A stretch of 39,549 nt of DNA from Christensenellaceae bacterium. Lineage in GTDB: Bacteria; Bacillota; Clostridia; Christensenellales; Aristaeellaceae. Shown here in pieces: positions 24,450 to 32,099 of the stretch. The position numbers were made by a program, and so were the translations under genes. Under the pieces are notes generated by a model, which was given only the letters and a program-made list of their open reading frames with translations, ran no database searches and was not told the origin of the DNA. How positions within the stretch are numbered: the first letter of the stretch is position 1; every line of letters starts with the position of its first letter. The DNA is taken from contig JAFLST010000026.1 in the NCBI GenBank assembly GCA_022510815.1, positions 1-39,549 of the forward strand. Direction: 5' to 3'.

Positions 24450-26246
24450 CTATCTGCCCGACGGCTCCTGCGGCCCGGCGACAACGCCCGCTTCGTCCGC
24501 GTAGGCTTTGGACACCCGCACCGTAACGAAGCCCTTTTCCAGCGCGGCCTTCATGTCGAACCGGCTTTGCATGGCCTCTTGACGCAGCCGGATGAGGTTT
24601 TCCTCCTCCAGCAGCAGCGCCCTGCGCTTTTCCTCGTCCTCCCTGTCAAGCGCTCTGGTCCGGCGGCGTTCCTCCAGCCACTGCTGAACGCGAACCCGGC
24701 TGTCCTCGGTGATGTGCCGCACGCCCAGCGCCGCCAGAGCGGCCAGCATGTAGAGCGCGTGAAAGTGGTAGCGGTTCTGGTTTTCCAGCAGCAGGTGCAG
24801 CGCCGCCGTGCCCAGCACCATCAGCAGGAATGGATAGGCAATCCCCGCGCCCCTTTGCCAGAGATAAATGCCCTCGACCGCCGCCAGACCGATCACCAGC
24901 AGGTAGAAGAGGTTCCCCCAGCTCCGGACGGTCAGGAGCAGCCGCTCCCGCTCCGGCGTCAGCGTGCCCTGCTGGTCCATGAACAGCAGGTTCCATGTGG
25001 TGCCGTAGTCGTCGTTCGACCACAGCACCTGAAACTTGTGAAAGAACAGATTGCCGATGCCCTTCACGTCGCGCAGCCGCTGCAGGCCCAGATCGCGGCA
25101 GGCCAGATGCGCCTCCGACGCGCTGCCGGTGCGCTCCAGCGCCGCATAGAGATAATCCGCGTCCTCCTGATTCCATCCGCCGTCCGAGGAGGTGTTCAGG
25201 CCGACCAGCAGGTTGTAGCCGAAGGAGGTCGTGCCCGAGGCGAGGTCCCGGTCGACGGCGTTGGTGATGCCCATCGTGAACAGGGCGTTCACGCTCAGAT
25301 AGATCGCAAGCACCAGAAAGCAGCGCATCCAGCCCTTGCTGAGCAGAATCAGGGAGATGGGCTGATCCCTGCTCAGCCGCACCGGGAGCCGCTGCTTTTC
25401 AAAGCCCGTGCAGATCAGAATGGTGATGAGGAGCAGCAGGGCCATGGGTCGGATTGCCGCGGTGACGGCAAGGCAGACGCCCAGCAGGATGTGCAGGCAC
25501 ACGCCGAGAACCGGGCGTTTTTCCTCCGCCGCGTCGATCCGCAGCGTCCTGACATAGAGGTAGAGGGAGAGCATCAGCAGGAAGGAGAACAGGTACTCGC
25601 TGGCGACCATGTTGACGTAGATGATCTGCGAGGGCCAGAAGCAGGTCAGCAGCAGCGCGACCATGCCGCTGAGTCTGCCCCCGGCCAGCCGAACGGTTCG
25701 ATAGGCAATGAACGCCGTCGCCACGGAGAGCAGGATGTTGAAGCTCTGCGCCGCCGCGACGCTCGGGCCGCCGGAGAGCCGAAAGACGACCGAGAGCACA
25801 TACGGATAGCCGTAGACATGGGGGAACATCGCGATATAGTCGCAATACCCCGGGCCGTCCGTCTTGAGGGTGCCCTTCATCAGCAGCTCCGCGACCTCAT
25901 AGTAGGTCTGATAGTCCGAGGCGGGCTGCATCGGCAGGGCGCGCACCACAAGGACGCGCAGCATCGCGCCCAGACCCAGCGCGCTGACAGCCGCCGCGGC
26001 CTCGATGTAGGGTAGCCAGCGAAACCGGCGCAGCCTGCGCTCCTTGTCCAGACGGGCCAGCAGCCCCGCGCCGCCGCTCAGGAACAGCCATCCGCCGAGG
26101 AGCAGCATCAGGAGGAGGCCGCTTTGCAGGTACGGATATTCCCGGCCCTCGCCGAGCGTCATGACGCCGCCCGCCAGCATATAGACCAGCGAAATGATAT
26201 ACACGCTGATGGCGAAATAGCCGAAGATGCTTCTGCGCGGCAGCAT
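24450..26246 (-). CDS. GT39-like (ArnT/PMT-type) membrane glycosyltransferase with coiled C-tail
   Basis: A 598-residue polytopic protein with about twelve hydrophobic segments. The first large outer loop carries A-S-D-Y-Q-T-Y-Y (D111), where GT39/ArnT-type enzymes hold a catalytic Asp, and Y-G-Y-P-Y-V-L follows as in PMT-like transferases. M-V-A-S-E-Y-L-F matches their later helix motif. Such enzymes move a sugar from a polyprenyl-phosphate donor onto an outer acceptor. The last 85 residues are a charged, probably cytoplasmic helix (E-E-R-R-R, D-R-E-D-E-E-K-R-R). GGAGG is seven bases before ATG 26246. It is the fourth gene of the operon. A side-chain transferase role is inferred. Confidence 0.75.
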   Translation of the reverse strand: MLPRRSIFGYFAISVYIISLVYMLAGGVMTLGEGREYPYLQSGLLLMLLLGGWLFLSGGAGLLARLDKERRLRRFRWLPYIEAAAAVSALGLGAMLRVLVVRALPMQPASDYQTYYEVAELLMKGTLKTDGPGYCDYIAMFPHVYGYPYVLSVVFRLSGGPSVAAAQSFNILLSVATAFIAYRTVRLAGGRLSGMVALLLTCFWPSQIIYVNMVASEYLFSFLLMLSLYLYVRTLRIDAAEEKRPVLGVCLHILLGVCLAVTAAIRPMALLLLITILICTGFEKQRLPVRLSRDQPISLILLSKGWMRCFLVLAIYLSVNALFTMGITNAVDRDLASGTTSFGYNLLVGLNTSSDGGWNQEDADYLYAALERTGSASEAHLACRDLGLQRLRDVKGIGNLFFHKFQVLWSNDDYGTTWNLLFMDQQGTLTPERERLLLTVRSWGNLFYLLVIGLAAVEGIYLWQRGAGIAYPFLLMVLGTAALHLLLENQNRYHFHALYMLAALAALGVRHITEDSRVRVQQWLEERRRTRALDREDEEKRRALLLEEENLIRLRQEAMQSRFDMKAALEKGFVTVRVSKAYADEAGVVAGPQEPSGR

Positions 26247-26275
26247 GGCCTGACCTCCTCTGGGGCGGAATGGGC

Positions 26276-28471
26276 TTACTTCTTGTTTTTCTGGTTCCAG
26301 TAGGTGCGGGCGAAGATCAGCACGATGGTCAGGAGGAGCAGCAGCATGACGGACAGCGCGATGATTGAGAAGATCGTGGAGCTCCGGTTCTCCTCCAGAA
26401 GCTGCCTGAGGATGGGCGCCTGCTGCCGGACGGTCTTTTCCTGCATGTCATAGGCCTTGAGCTCCAGCTCGCTGTCGATCAGCACGGTGTCGCCGGAGAG
26501 CGCCCACAGGTTTTCCTCCTCCTCCAGAAAGCGCGAGAGAGTCCGGAAGTTCCCGCGGGACACGGTGCTGCATACCAACACGGCCCTGCCGGTCTCGTAG
26601 GGCGAGCCCAAGAGCTGCAGCGTCACCATCTCGACGGCATACCGTTCCGAGAGCACCAGCCGGCTGTTGCTCCGATAGGCGGAGCCGTCCTCGTTGAAGG
26701 CGAAGCCCATGCGTCCGTTCAGTTCGCGCACCAGAGCGTTGTCCTGATAGGTGCCCCAGACGATCAGGTGGCGGTTCTTCATCTCGTCGGTGATCTCCGT
26801 GTCGCGGAGCACGGCGATGTCCCCGTAGGGCTCAAGAGAGACACCGTAGGCCGTGATGAGCTGCCCCAGCGCCTGCAGCTGGACGCTGTCCATGGTCTCC
26901 GGAATCACCACCGCCAGATTGTTGAAGACAGCTCCCTGCTCAAAGGGATAAGGGCGCAGCTGGAACTGATACGCGGTGTTTTCGCCCACAGGCAGGTAGA
27001 ACACCGAGTCCTCCGCGATATACGCCCACGGCATCTCGTCCATCCGGGGCGTGCAGAACAGCTCCGGCAGCTCCAGCTCGAAGGCGATCCGGATGCTGTC
27101 GGCGTGGGTGCCGATCACATCGTAGGGCATGGTGAAGGAGAGCTCGTCCCCGTCGGCGTTCTCCGCGGTCAGCTTCTTGCTTGCCACGGGCACGTCGCCC
27201 CAGTACACGGTGATCATCGCGCGGTCAAAATCGAGGTTCTTGCTGTAGCGGAAGTTCAGCACAACCTTTGAGGCCTCCGAAAGCACGAAGCCGCCCGAAT
27301 AGGGCAGATAGATCACCGCCTCCTGATGAAACGGCCCGATCAGCTCCATGCCGCGTCCCGCAAGCGACTCCAGCGTGAAGCGCCCCGATGCGGTCAGGTT
27401 TTCCGCGGCGAAGGACCGCTTGAGCGCGATGCCGCCCTTGCTGACATAGGCCATGGAGCCCGTCTCCTGCGTCACCCGTTCCTCGTCCATCAGCATGGCG
27501 ACGGCTTCCATCAGGCAGTCCGGGTCCCTCGAGGTGATGAGCAGGAGCGGTGTGCCGTTCTGCTCGACGAAAAGCGCCAGCCCTTTCTCCGTCAGCGCGT
27601 CCGGATTGGCATGCGCGTCGACCACGGCCCTGTAGGCGGATGACAGGTGGTCGTATTCCGCGACGACGATCAAGCCCGTCGCCTCCTGCGGCATGTCGCT
27701 TTCCATGATGAGATGAATCAGGTCCTCGCCGCCTGTTTTCCTGGCAAGCGCCGCCCGGAGCGTCAGCGCCGCTTCGAGCTCCCTGCCGGTCATGGTATGC
27801 GGCACCACGACGTAGGTTCCGCTGCCTGTTTCGTCCACGCTGGTCATGAAGGGGTAGGGGAAATAGGAGAGCCGACGCCCGTGCTCCCGGAGCGCATAGC
27901 CCACCTGAATGTAGGACTCCTTGCGGATGGCGACCCAGTTGGCGTCCGTGAAATCATCCAGACAGCCCTCGTCGTCGAGGATGCGCGCGTAGCCCGTGAC
28001 GCCGAAGACGTTGTATCCCTCCCGGAGCAGCCGCATGGGGAGCGGTACATAGAAGGTCTGGCTCCGGCCGTTCTGATAGTCGATCAGGTAGGAGACGACC
28101 GGCGAATCATTGAGCGTAAAGGTCAGTGACGCGGGCACGTCGGAGATGAGCTGGCTCACGTCCAGCTGAATTTCCGCGTAGGCGTACCGGGCGTCCCAGT
28201 AGTTCTCCGCGTAGAAGTAGAAGGTATGGGTCTGGAAGAGGCCGCTCAGAACGACATCCGAGGCGTAAGGGAAATCCTTGTGGTGCGGGGCGGATACCTC
28301 CGGCCTGTCGACGAGCGCCCGCTGCGCATCCTCCGGGTCGGCATTCACCAGCTTCTCCAGCAGCTCCTCGTGGGACGGCGATGCGTCCTCCGCCAGCGCG
28401 GCAGGGGCGGTCAGCGTGAAAGCCGCGAAAAGGCAGCACAGGAACCAGAGCATCCTCTTACCCATTGCCAT
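26276..28471 (-). CDS. BcsB-like cellulose-synthase accessory subunit (YdaN-like)
   Basis: A 731-residue exported protein: signal peptide (A-P-A-A-L-A-E, ending near residue 27), a long beta-rich extracytoplasmic region and a single C-terminal membrane helix (about 697-722) followed by N-Q-K-N-K-K. This is the BcsB layout: alternating carbohydrate-binding-like and flavodoxin-like parts outside, with a C-terminal anchor that packs against the synthase. Typical BcsB stretches include the L-x-F-T-L-N-D-S-P-V region and T-S-R-D-P-D-C-L-M-E-A. It should guide the polymer out of the membrane. ATG at 28471 has AAGGAGG four bases away; 28465 is an equally possible start. It overlaps the GT2 gene by 14 bases. 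Confidence 0.8.
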   Translation of the reverse strand: MAMGKRMLWFLCCLFAAFTLTAPAALAEDASPSHEELLEKLVNADPEDAQRALVDRPEVSAPHHKDFPYASDVVLSGLFQTHTFYFYAENYWDARYAYAEIQLDVSQLISDVPASLTFTLNDSPVVSYLIDYQNGRSQTFYVPLPMRLLREGYNVFGVTGYARILDDEGCLDDFTDANWVAIRKESYIQVGYALREHGRRLSYFPYPFMTSVDETGSGTYVVVPHTMTGRELEAALTLRAALARKTGGEDLIHLIMESDMPQEATGLIVVAEYDHLSSAYRAVVDAHANPDALTEKGLALFVEQNGTPLLLITSRDPDCLMEAVAMLMDEERVTQETGSMAYVSKGGIALKRSFAAENLTASGRFTLESLAGRGMELIGPFHQEAVIYLPYSGGFVLSEASKVVLNFRYSKNLDFDRAMITVYWGDVPVASKKLTAENADGDELSFTMPYDVIGTHADSIRIAFELELPELFCTPRMDEMPWAYIAEDSVFYLPVGENTAYQFQLRPYPFEQGAVFNNLAVVIPETMDSVQLQALGQLITAYGVSLEPYGDIAVLRDTEITDEMKNRHLIVWGTYQDNALVRELNGRMGFAFNEDGSAYRSNSRLVLSERYAVEMVTLQLLGSPYETGRAVLVCSTVSRGNFRTLSRFLEEEENLWALSGDTVLIDSELELKAYDMQEKTVRQQAPILRQLLEENRSSTIFSIIALSVMLLLLLTIVLIFARTYWNQKNKK

Positions 28472-29795
28472 CGCTCCTCCTTTTGCGGGTGCCGAGCATC
28501 GTTTCAATCTCCTTCAGCGCCTCCTCGTCGGCATGGACAGATTCCACATAGCGAACCGTCTTGTCCCATTTGGCTTCCTGATGGAGCAGTTTTTCCCTGA
28601 CCGTCTGATACAGCGCGCTGAGCACCACGAAGACCCACAGCTTGGCGTAGGTGAACAGCATCAGCAGGCACAGCAGGAAGGAATAGGCGGAGAACTCGTT
28701 CTTTTCCGTCGCCAGCACCAGCATCGTGTCCATCACGAACACGAGGATCGCCATGCCCCACAGCGCCGTGGAAAAGCCCCGCAGGGTCGTGTGAACGAAG
28801 CCGAGGATGCCGCCGAGGAAGAACACGTCCGAGATGACCAGCGAGGAGAGCATCAGGATATAGACGATCAGATAATAGATGACGTCCAGCCGCATCGGCC
28901 CTGCGGAGGGATCGAAGGCATAGCGGAAGTTTTTCGCCAGCACATAGAGATTGCCCTTGGCCCATCGCGTCCTCTGCCGGAACCAGACCGGCAGCAGATG
29001 CGGTTCCTGCTCCCATGTGACGGACTGGGGCACCTGACGGATGTAATAGCCCATGCGGTACAGCCGGAAGCTGATTTCCGTGTCCTCCGAGAGCGCCTTG
29101 GTGTCCCAGCCGCCGATCTGCTCGATGATGCTCCTGCGGATCACATAATTCGTGCCCGGGATGGTGCAGAGCCTGAAGAAGAAATATCGGCCCGCCTGAT
29201 TCATGCACTGGTGCGTCAGCGTTTCGATGTTGACGAAGCGGCTGAGGATCGAGGCGGTCTTGTTCCTCGTGCGGAACTTGCCGATCACCGCGCCGAGCTT
29301 GTCGTCGGACATCAGGTGCTCCACCAGAATCGTCAGCGCGTCGGGCTCGGGGGTGTTGTCCGCGTCGTAGATGGCGATGACGCTGCCCGAGGCAAGGGAG
29401 AAGCCGATGTTCAGGGCGTTGGACTTGCCGGTACCGCCGACCTCCGTCCCGGTGCTGACGACGATCAGCTTGTGGCCGGGGTACGCCTGCTGCAGCATGC
29501 CGAGCCGCTCGTCCGTATCGTCGCTGGAGTTGTCGTTGATGACGATGATCTCGTATCGGTCCTTCGGATAGTTGAACTGCAGCAGCGCGCGCACCGTTCG
29601 CACGATGACCAGACTCTCGTTGTGCGCCGGCACCAGCACGCTGACCATCGGATACTCTTCGAGGGGAATCCGCCCGTCCGTTTTCGCCATCCGCGCGTAA
29701 TAGAGAAACCCGCCTACGGACAGCGCGACATTCACGAGCATCAGCGCCCAGATCGCGATCAGGGCGTAGAGTGACAGGATGTCGACCAGAGACAT
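28458..29795 (-). CDS. Processive family-2 glycosyltransferase (polysaccharide synthase, YdaM/PssC-like)
   Basis: A 445-residue inner-membrane synthase that builds and extrudes a beta-linked polymer from a nucleotide sugar. One N-terminal membrane helix (5-32) precedes the GT2 domain: V-S-V-L-V-P-A-H-N-E (51-60), D88, the metal-binding D-A-D (144-146), the base in S-E-D (226-228 region, E237/D238 by count from this start) and the processive motif Q-R-T-R-W (274-278). Several membrane helices follow (about 300-420). The C-tail is short and charged with no PilZ domain, so c-di-GMP control must come from another protein. ATG at 29795 has GAGG eight bases upstream; the GTG at 29804 is less likely. 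It is the second gene of the operon. Confidence 0.9.
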   Translation of the reverse strand: MSLVDILSLYALIAIWALMLVNVALSVGGFLYYARMAKTDGRIPLEEYPMVSVLVPAHNESLVIVRTVRALLQFNYPKDRYEIIVINDNSSDDTDERLGMLQQAYPGHKLIVVSTGTEVGGTGKSNALNIGFSLASGSVIAIYDADNTPEPDALTILVEHLMSDDKLGAVIGKFRTRNKTASILSRFVNIETLTHQCMNQAGRYFFFRLCTIPGTNYVIRRSIIEQIGGWDTKALSEDTEISFRLYRMGYYIRQVPQSVTWEQEPHLLPVWFRQRTRWAKGNLYVLAKNFRYAFDPSAGPMRLDVIYYLIVYILMLSSLVISDVFFLGGILGFVHTTLRGFSTALWGMAILVFVMDTMLVLATEKNEFSAYSFLLCLLMLFTYAKLWVFVVLSALYQTVREKLLHQEAKWDKTVRYVESVHADEEALKEIETMLGTRKRRSDGNG

Positions 29796-29833
29796 GCGTA
29801 TCACCTCGTCTCGCCGGGTCTGCGGCAGATCGG

Positions 29834-30928
29834 CTATCCCCGGCAGAGGATATCGGCGATGCGCTCGCTGGCGTGACCGTCGCCGTAGGGATTGGACGCC
29901 CGGGCCATGGCTTCGTAGGCGGAGCTGTCGCTGAGTAGCCGGTCAAGCTCCGCGTGGATTGTCTCCTCACGGGTGCCCGCGAGGGCCACGGTTCCGGCGG
30001 CGATTCCCTCGGGGCGCTCCGTTGTGTCCCGCATCACCAGCACGGGCTTGCCGAGGCTCGGCGCTTCCTCCTGTATGCCGCCGCTGTCCGTCAGGATCAG
30101 ATGGCTCCTCGCCATAAAGTTGTGGAAGTCCAGCACGTCCAGCGGCTCGATGATGTGGAAGCGCCCGTCGCTGCCAAAGACCTCGGCGGCTGTCTGGCGC
30201 ACGGCTGGGTTCATGTGCACGGGGTAGATGACCTTCAGGCCGCTGTGCTCGTCGACGATGCGTCTGATCGCCCGGAACATCTGGCGCATCGGCTGGCCCA
30301 GATTCTCCCGGCGGTGGGCGGTCAGCAGGATCAGCCGGCTGTCGCTGGCCCACTTGAGTTCAGGGTGCGCGTAGTCCGGGCGTACCGTCGTGCGCAGCGC
30401 GTCGATGGCAGTGTTGCCGGTCACATAGATGCTCTCGGGCGATTTTCCCTCGCGCAGCAGGTTGGCTCTGGCGGTGTCCGTCGGCGCGAAGTGATAGCGG
30501 CTGATTATGTCGACGGCCTGCCGGTTGAATTCCTCCGGGTAGGGCGAGTCGAGGTTGCGGGTGCGCAGCCCGGCCTCCACATGCCCCACGGGAATCCGCA
30601 GATAGAAGCAGGCCAGCGCGGCGGCGAAGGCCGTCGTGGTATCGCCGTGAACCAGCACGACATCCGGGCGTTCGTCCTCCATCACGGGCCTGATCTTCTC
30701 CAGTACGGCTGCCGTGATGTCGAAGAGCGTCTGCCGCGGCTTCATGATCGCGAGGTCGTGATCCGGTGTGACGCTGAAAGCCGTCAGCACCTGATCGAGC
30801 ATCTGGCGGTGCTGCCCCGTGACGCAGACGACGGCCTGAGCCTCCCTGCGCCGTTTCAGCTCGTTGACCAGCGGGCACATCTTGATGGCTTCGGGCCTTG
30901 TGCCGAATACCAGCATGATCTTCTTCAT
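29834..30928 (-). CDS. wecB: UDP-N-acetylglucosamine 2-epimerase (non-hydrolysing)
   Basis: A 364-residue cytosolic enzyme that interconverts UDP-GlcNAc and UDP-ManNAc. The family signatures are complete: F-G-T-R-P-E-A-I-K-M (7-16), H-G-D-T-T-T, G-H-V-E-A-G-L-R-T, and T-D-S-G-G-I-Q-E-E-A with M-R-D-T-T-E-R-P-E-G near the C-terminus. Length is normal. ATG at 30928 has GGAGG ten bases upstream; the in-frame ATG at 30937 abuts the ribosome site. As first gene of the polysaccharide operon, 38 bases before the synthase, it probably supplies UDP-ManNAc as the synthase's substrate or for decoration. It may also serve teichoic-acid-type linkage units. Confidence 0.95.
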   Translation of the reverse strand: MKKIMLVFGTRPEAIKMCPLVNELKRRREAQAVVCVTGQHRQMLDQVLTAFSVTPDHDLAIMKPRQTLFDITAAVLEKIRPVMEDERPDVVLVHGDTTTAFAAALACFYLRIPVGHVEAGLRTRNLDSPYPEEFNRQAVDIISRYHFAPTDTARANLLREGKSPESIYVTGNTAIDALRTTVRPDYAHPELKWASDSRLILLTAHRRENLGQPMRQMFRAIRRIVDEHSGLKVIYPVHMNPAVRQTAAEVFGSDGRFHIIEPLDVLDFHNFMARSHLILTDSGGIQEEAPSLGKPVLVMRDTTERPEGIAAGTVALAGTREETIHAELDRLLSDSSAYEAMARASNPYGDGHASERIADILCRG

Positions 30929-31070
30929 GACCCGCATCCCTCCATCGCCTCGCAGTCCACGTTTATGCTTTGAAAAAACTGCCTGCGATATACCCCGGGC
31001 CTTTGCCAATCATACCCAGCCGCGGGAATCGCGCGGGCCGCATTTTCGCGGCGGAATTGACAAATATCTC

Positions 31071-31099
31071 TTTACTTTGCCCCGCTGCCATGCTAAGAT
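31071..31099 (+). promoter_or_regulatory. Candidate promoter for SBP lipoprotein
   Basis: TTTACT (31071-31076), a 17-base spacer and TAAGAT (31094-31099), 59 bases before the lipoprotein ATG. A TTGACA at 31058-31063 looks better as a -35 but no -10 lies at a usable distance from it. Confidence 0.5.
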
Positions 31100-31157
31100 G
31101 ATGGAGACCACAATCATCCGGTTATGATCGCGTTTGACGAAAGGGGGGGCTTATGAA

Positions 31158-31967
31158 ATGAAACGGGTTATGGCGCTGCTGCTGGCGCTGGCTATGTGCC
31201 TGCTTATGACGGCCTGCGGCGGAAGCACTGAGAACAACGGCGAGAGTGAGCAGACGGAGACCAGCGATCTGGATTATGTTCGGGAGAAGGGCACCTTGGT
31301 GGTGGGCATCACCGAGTTCGAGCCCATGGATTATCAGGACGCCAATGGCAACTGGATCGGCTTTGACGCCGACATGGCCGCCGCCTTCGCCAAGAGTCTG
31401 GGCGTGACGGCGGAGTTCCGGCTGATCGAATGGGACAGCAAGGTCACGGAGCTGAATGACAGGACCATCGACGTGGTGTGGAACGGCATGACCCTGAACG
31501 ATGACGTCAAGGCTGCCATGGGAACCTCCAATCCTTATTTCAACAATGCGCAGGTGGTGATCGTCAGGGCGGACGCCGCCAGCCGTTATCAGACCGCGGC
31601 GAGTCTGGCTGACGCGGCCTTTGCGGTGGAATCCGGTTCCGCCGGGCAGGAGCAGGCCAACGCCCACGGCTTTGCCTATACGGAGGTTACGGATCAGGCC
31701 GCCGCCCTGCAGAAGGTCTCCTCCGGCGAAGCGGACTCCGCGATCGTCGATTTCCTTTTGGCCATCGCCATGATCGGCGATGGCACCGGCTACGCTGACC
31801 TGACCTACACCGTCAGCCTGAGCAGCGAGGAGTACGGCGTCGGCTTCCGCAAGGGCTCCGATCTGACTGCCGCGCTCAACGATTTCTTTGCCGCCAGCTA
31901 TACTGACGGCACCATGATGTCCATCGCCCGAACCTACGGCATCGCGGCGTTCCTGCTGGCTCAGTAA
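31158..31967 (+). CDS. Amino-acid-type ABC solute-binding lipoprotein (PBP2 family), orphan
   Basis: A 269-residue lipoprotein: a short hydrophobic signal ends in L-M-T-A-C (lipobox, C20), then a Ser/Glu/Thr-rich linker. The binding domain follows the family-3 (amino-acid) pattern: G-T-L-V-V-G-I-T, F-E-P-M-D-Y-Q-D, W-I-G-F-D-A-D-M-A, and W-N-G-M-T-L. In the usual second-lobe strand the protein has F-A-V-E-S-G-S-A-G. The start is chosen for GGGGGGG eight bases upstream. No permease or ATPase gene follows; the next gene is a GGDEF-EAL sensor on the same strand. It could hand its ligand to that protein's outer Cache domain, or serve a distant transporter. Confidence 0.88.
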   Translation: MKRVMALLLALAMCLLMTACGGSTENNGESEQTETSDLDYVREKGTLVVGITEFEPMDYQDANGNWIGFDADMAAAFAKSLGVTAEFRLIEWDSKVTELNDRTIDVVWNGMTLNDDVKAAMGTSNPYFNNAQVVIVRADAASRYQTAASLADAAFAVESGSAGQEQANAHGFAYTEVTDQAAALQKVSSGEADSAIVDFLLAIAMIGDGTGYADLTYTVSLSSEEYGVGFRKGSDLTAALNDFFAASYTDGTMMSIARTYGIAAFLLAQ

Positions 31968-31986
31968 ACGAAGAGGACCTTATCAA

Positions 31987-32010
31987 GCAGAGGCGGCTGC
32001 CCCTGCTTTT
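31987..32010 (+). terminator. Weak terminator or attenuator after the SBP gene
   Basis: GCAGAGG (31987-31993) pairs with CCCCTGC (32000-32006), with one A-C mismatch, and TTTT follows. It would reduce but probably not abolish read-through into the GGDEF-EAL gene. Confidence 0.5.
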
Positions 32011-32099
32011 CGTCTGAAGGGAACAGCGGTGTGAACGGGCGAAAGCCCATGGAACGATTCATTTGTCAACAACAGCGCGAACGCTTAGGGGGATGACCC

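Noticed and set aside
23004-26015. Open frame of 1003 codons on the plus strand over the thioredoxin/GH8 and GT39-like genes
   Set aside because: Mirror frame of two real genes on the other strand; it crosses both gene boundaries and its product has Gln/Arg/His-rich low-complexity composition.
10062-30928. A Gram-positive Pel cluster
   Set aside because: The I-site GGDEF protein recalls PelD, but PelF-type GT4 and PelG-type exporter genes are absent, and the GT2 plus BcsB-like pair points to the Yda/Pss type.
31968-32099. A c-di-GMP riboswitch before the GGDEF-EAL gene
   Set aside because: Expected for such a gene, but the conserved GEMM-type core with its GCAAAGCC-like segment is absent; only a simple GAAA hairpin is there. 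The leader before the epimerase and before 10600 also lacks it.
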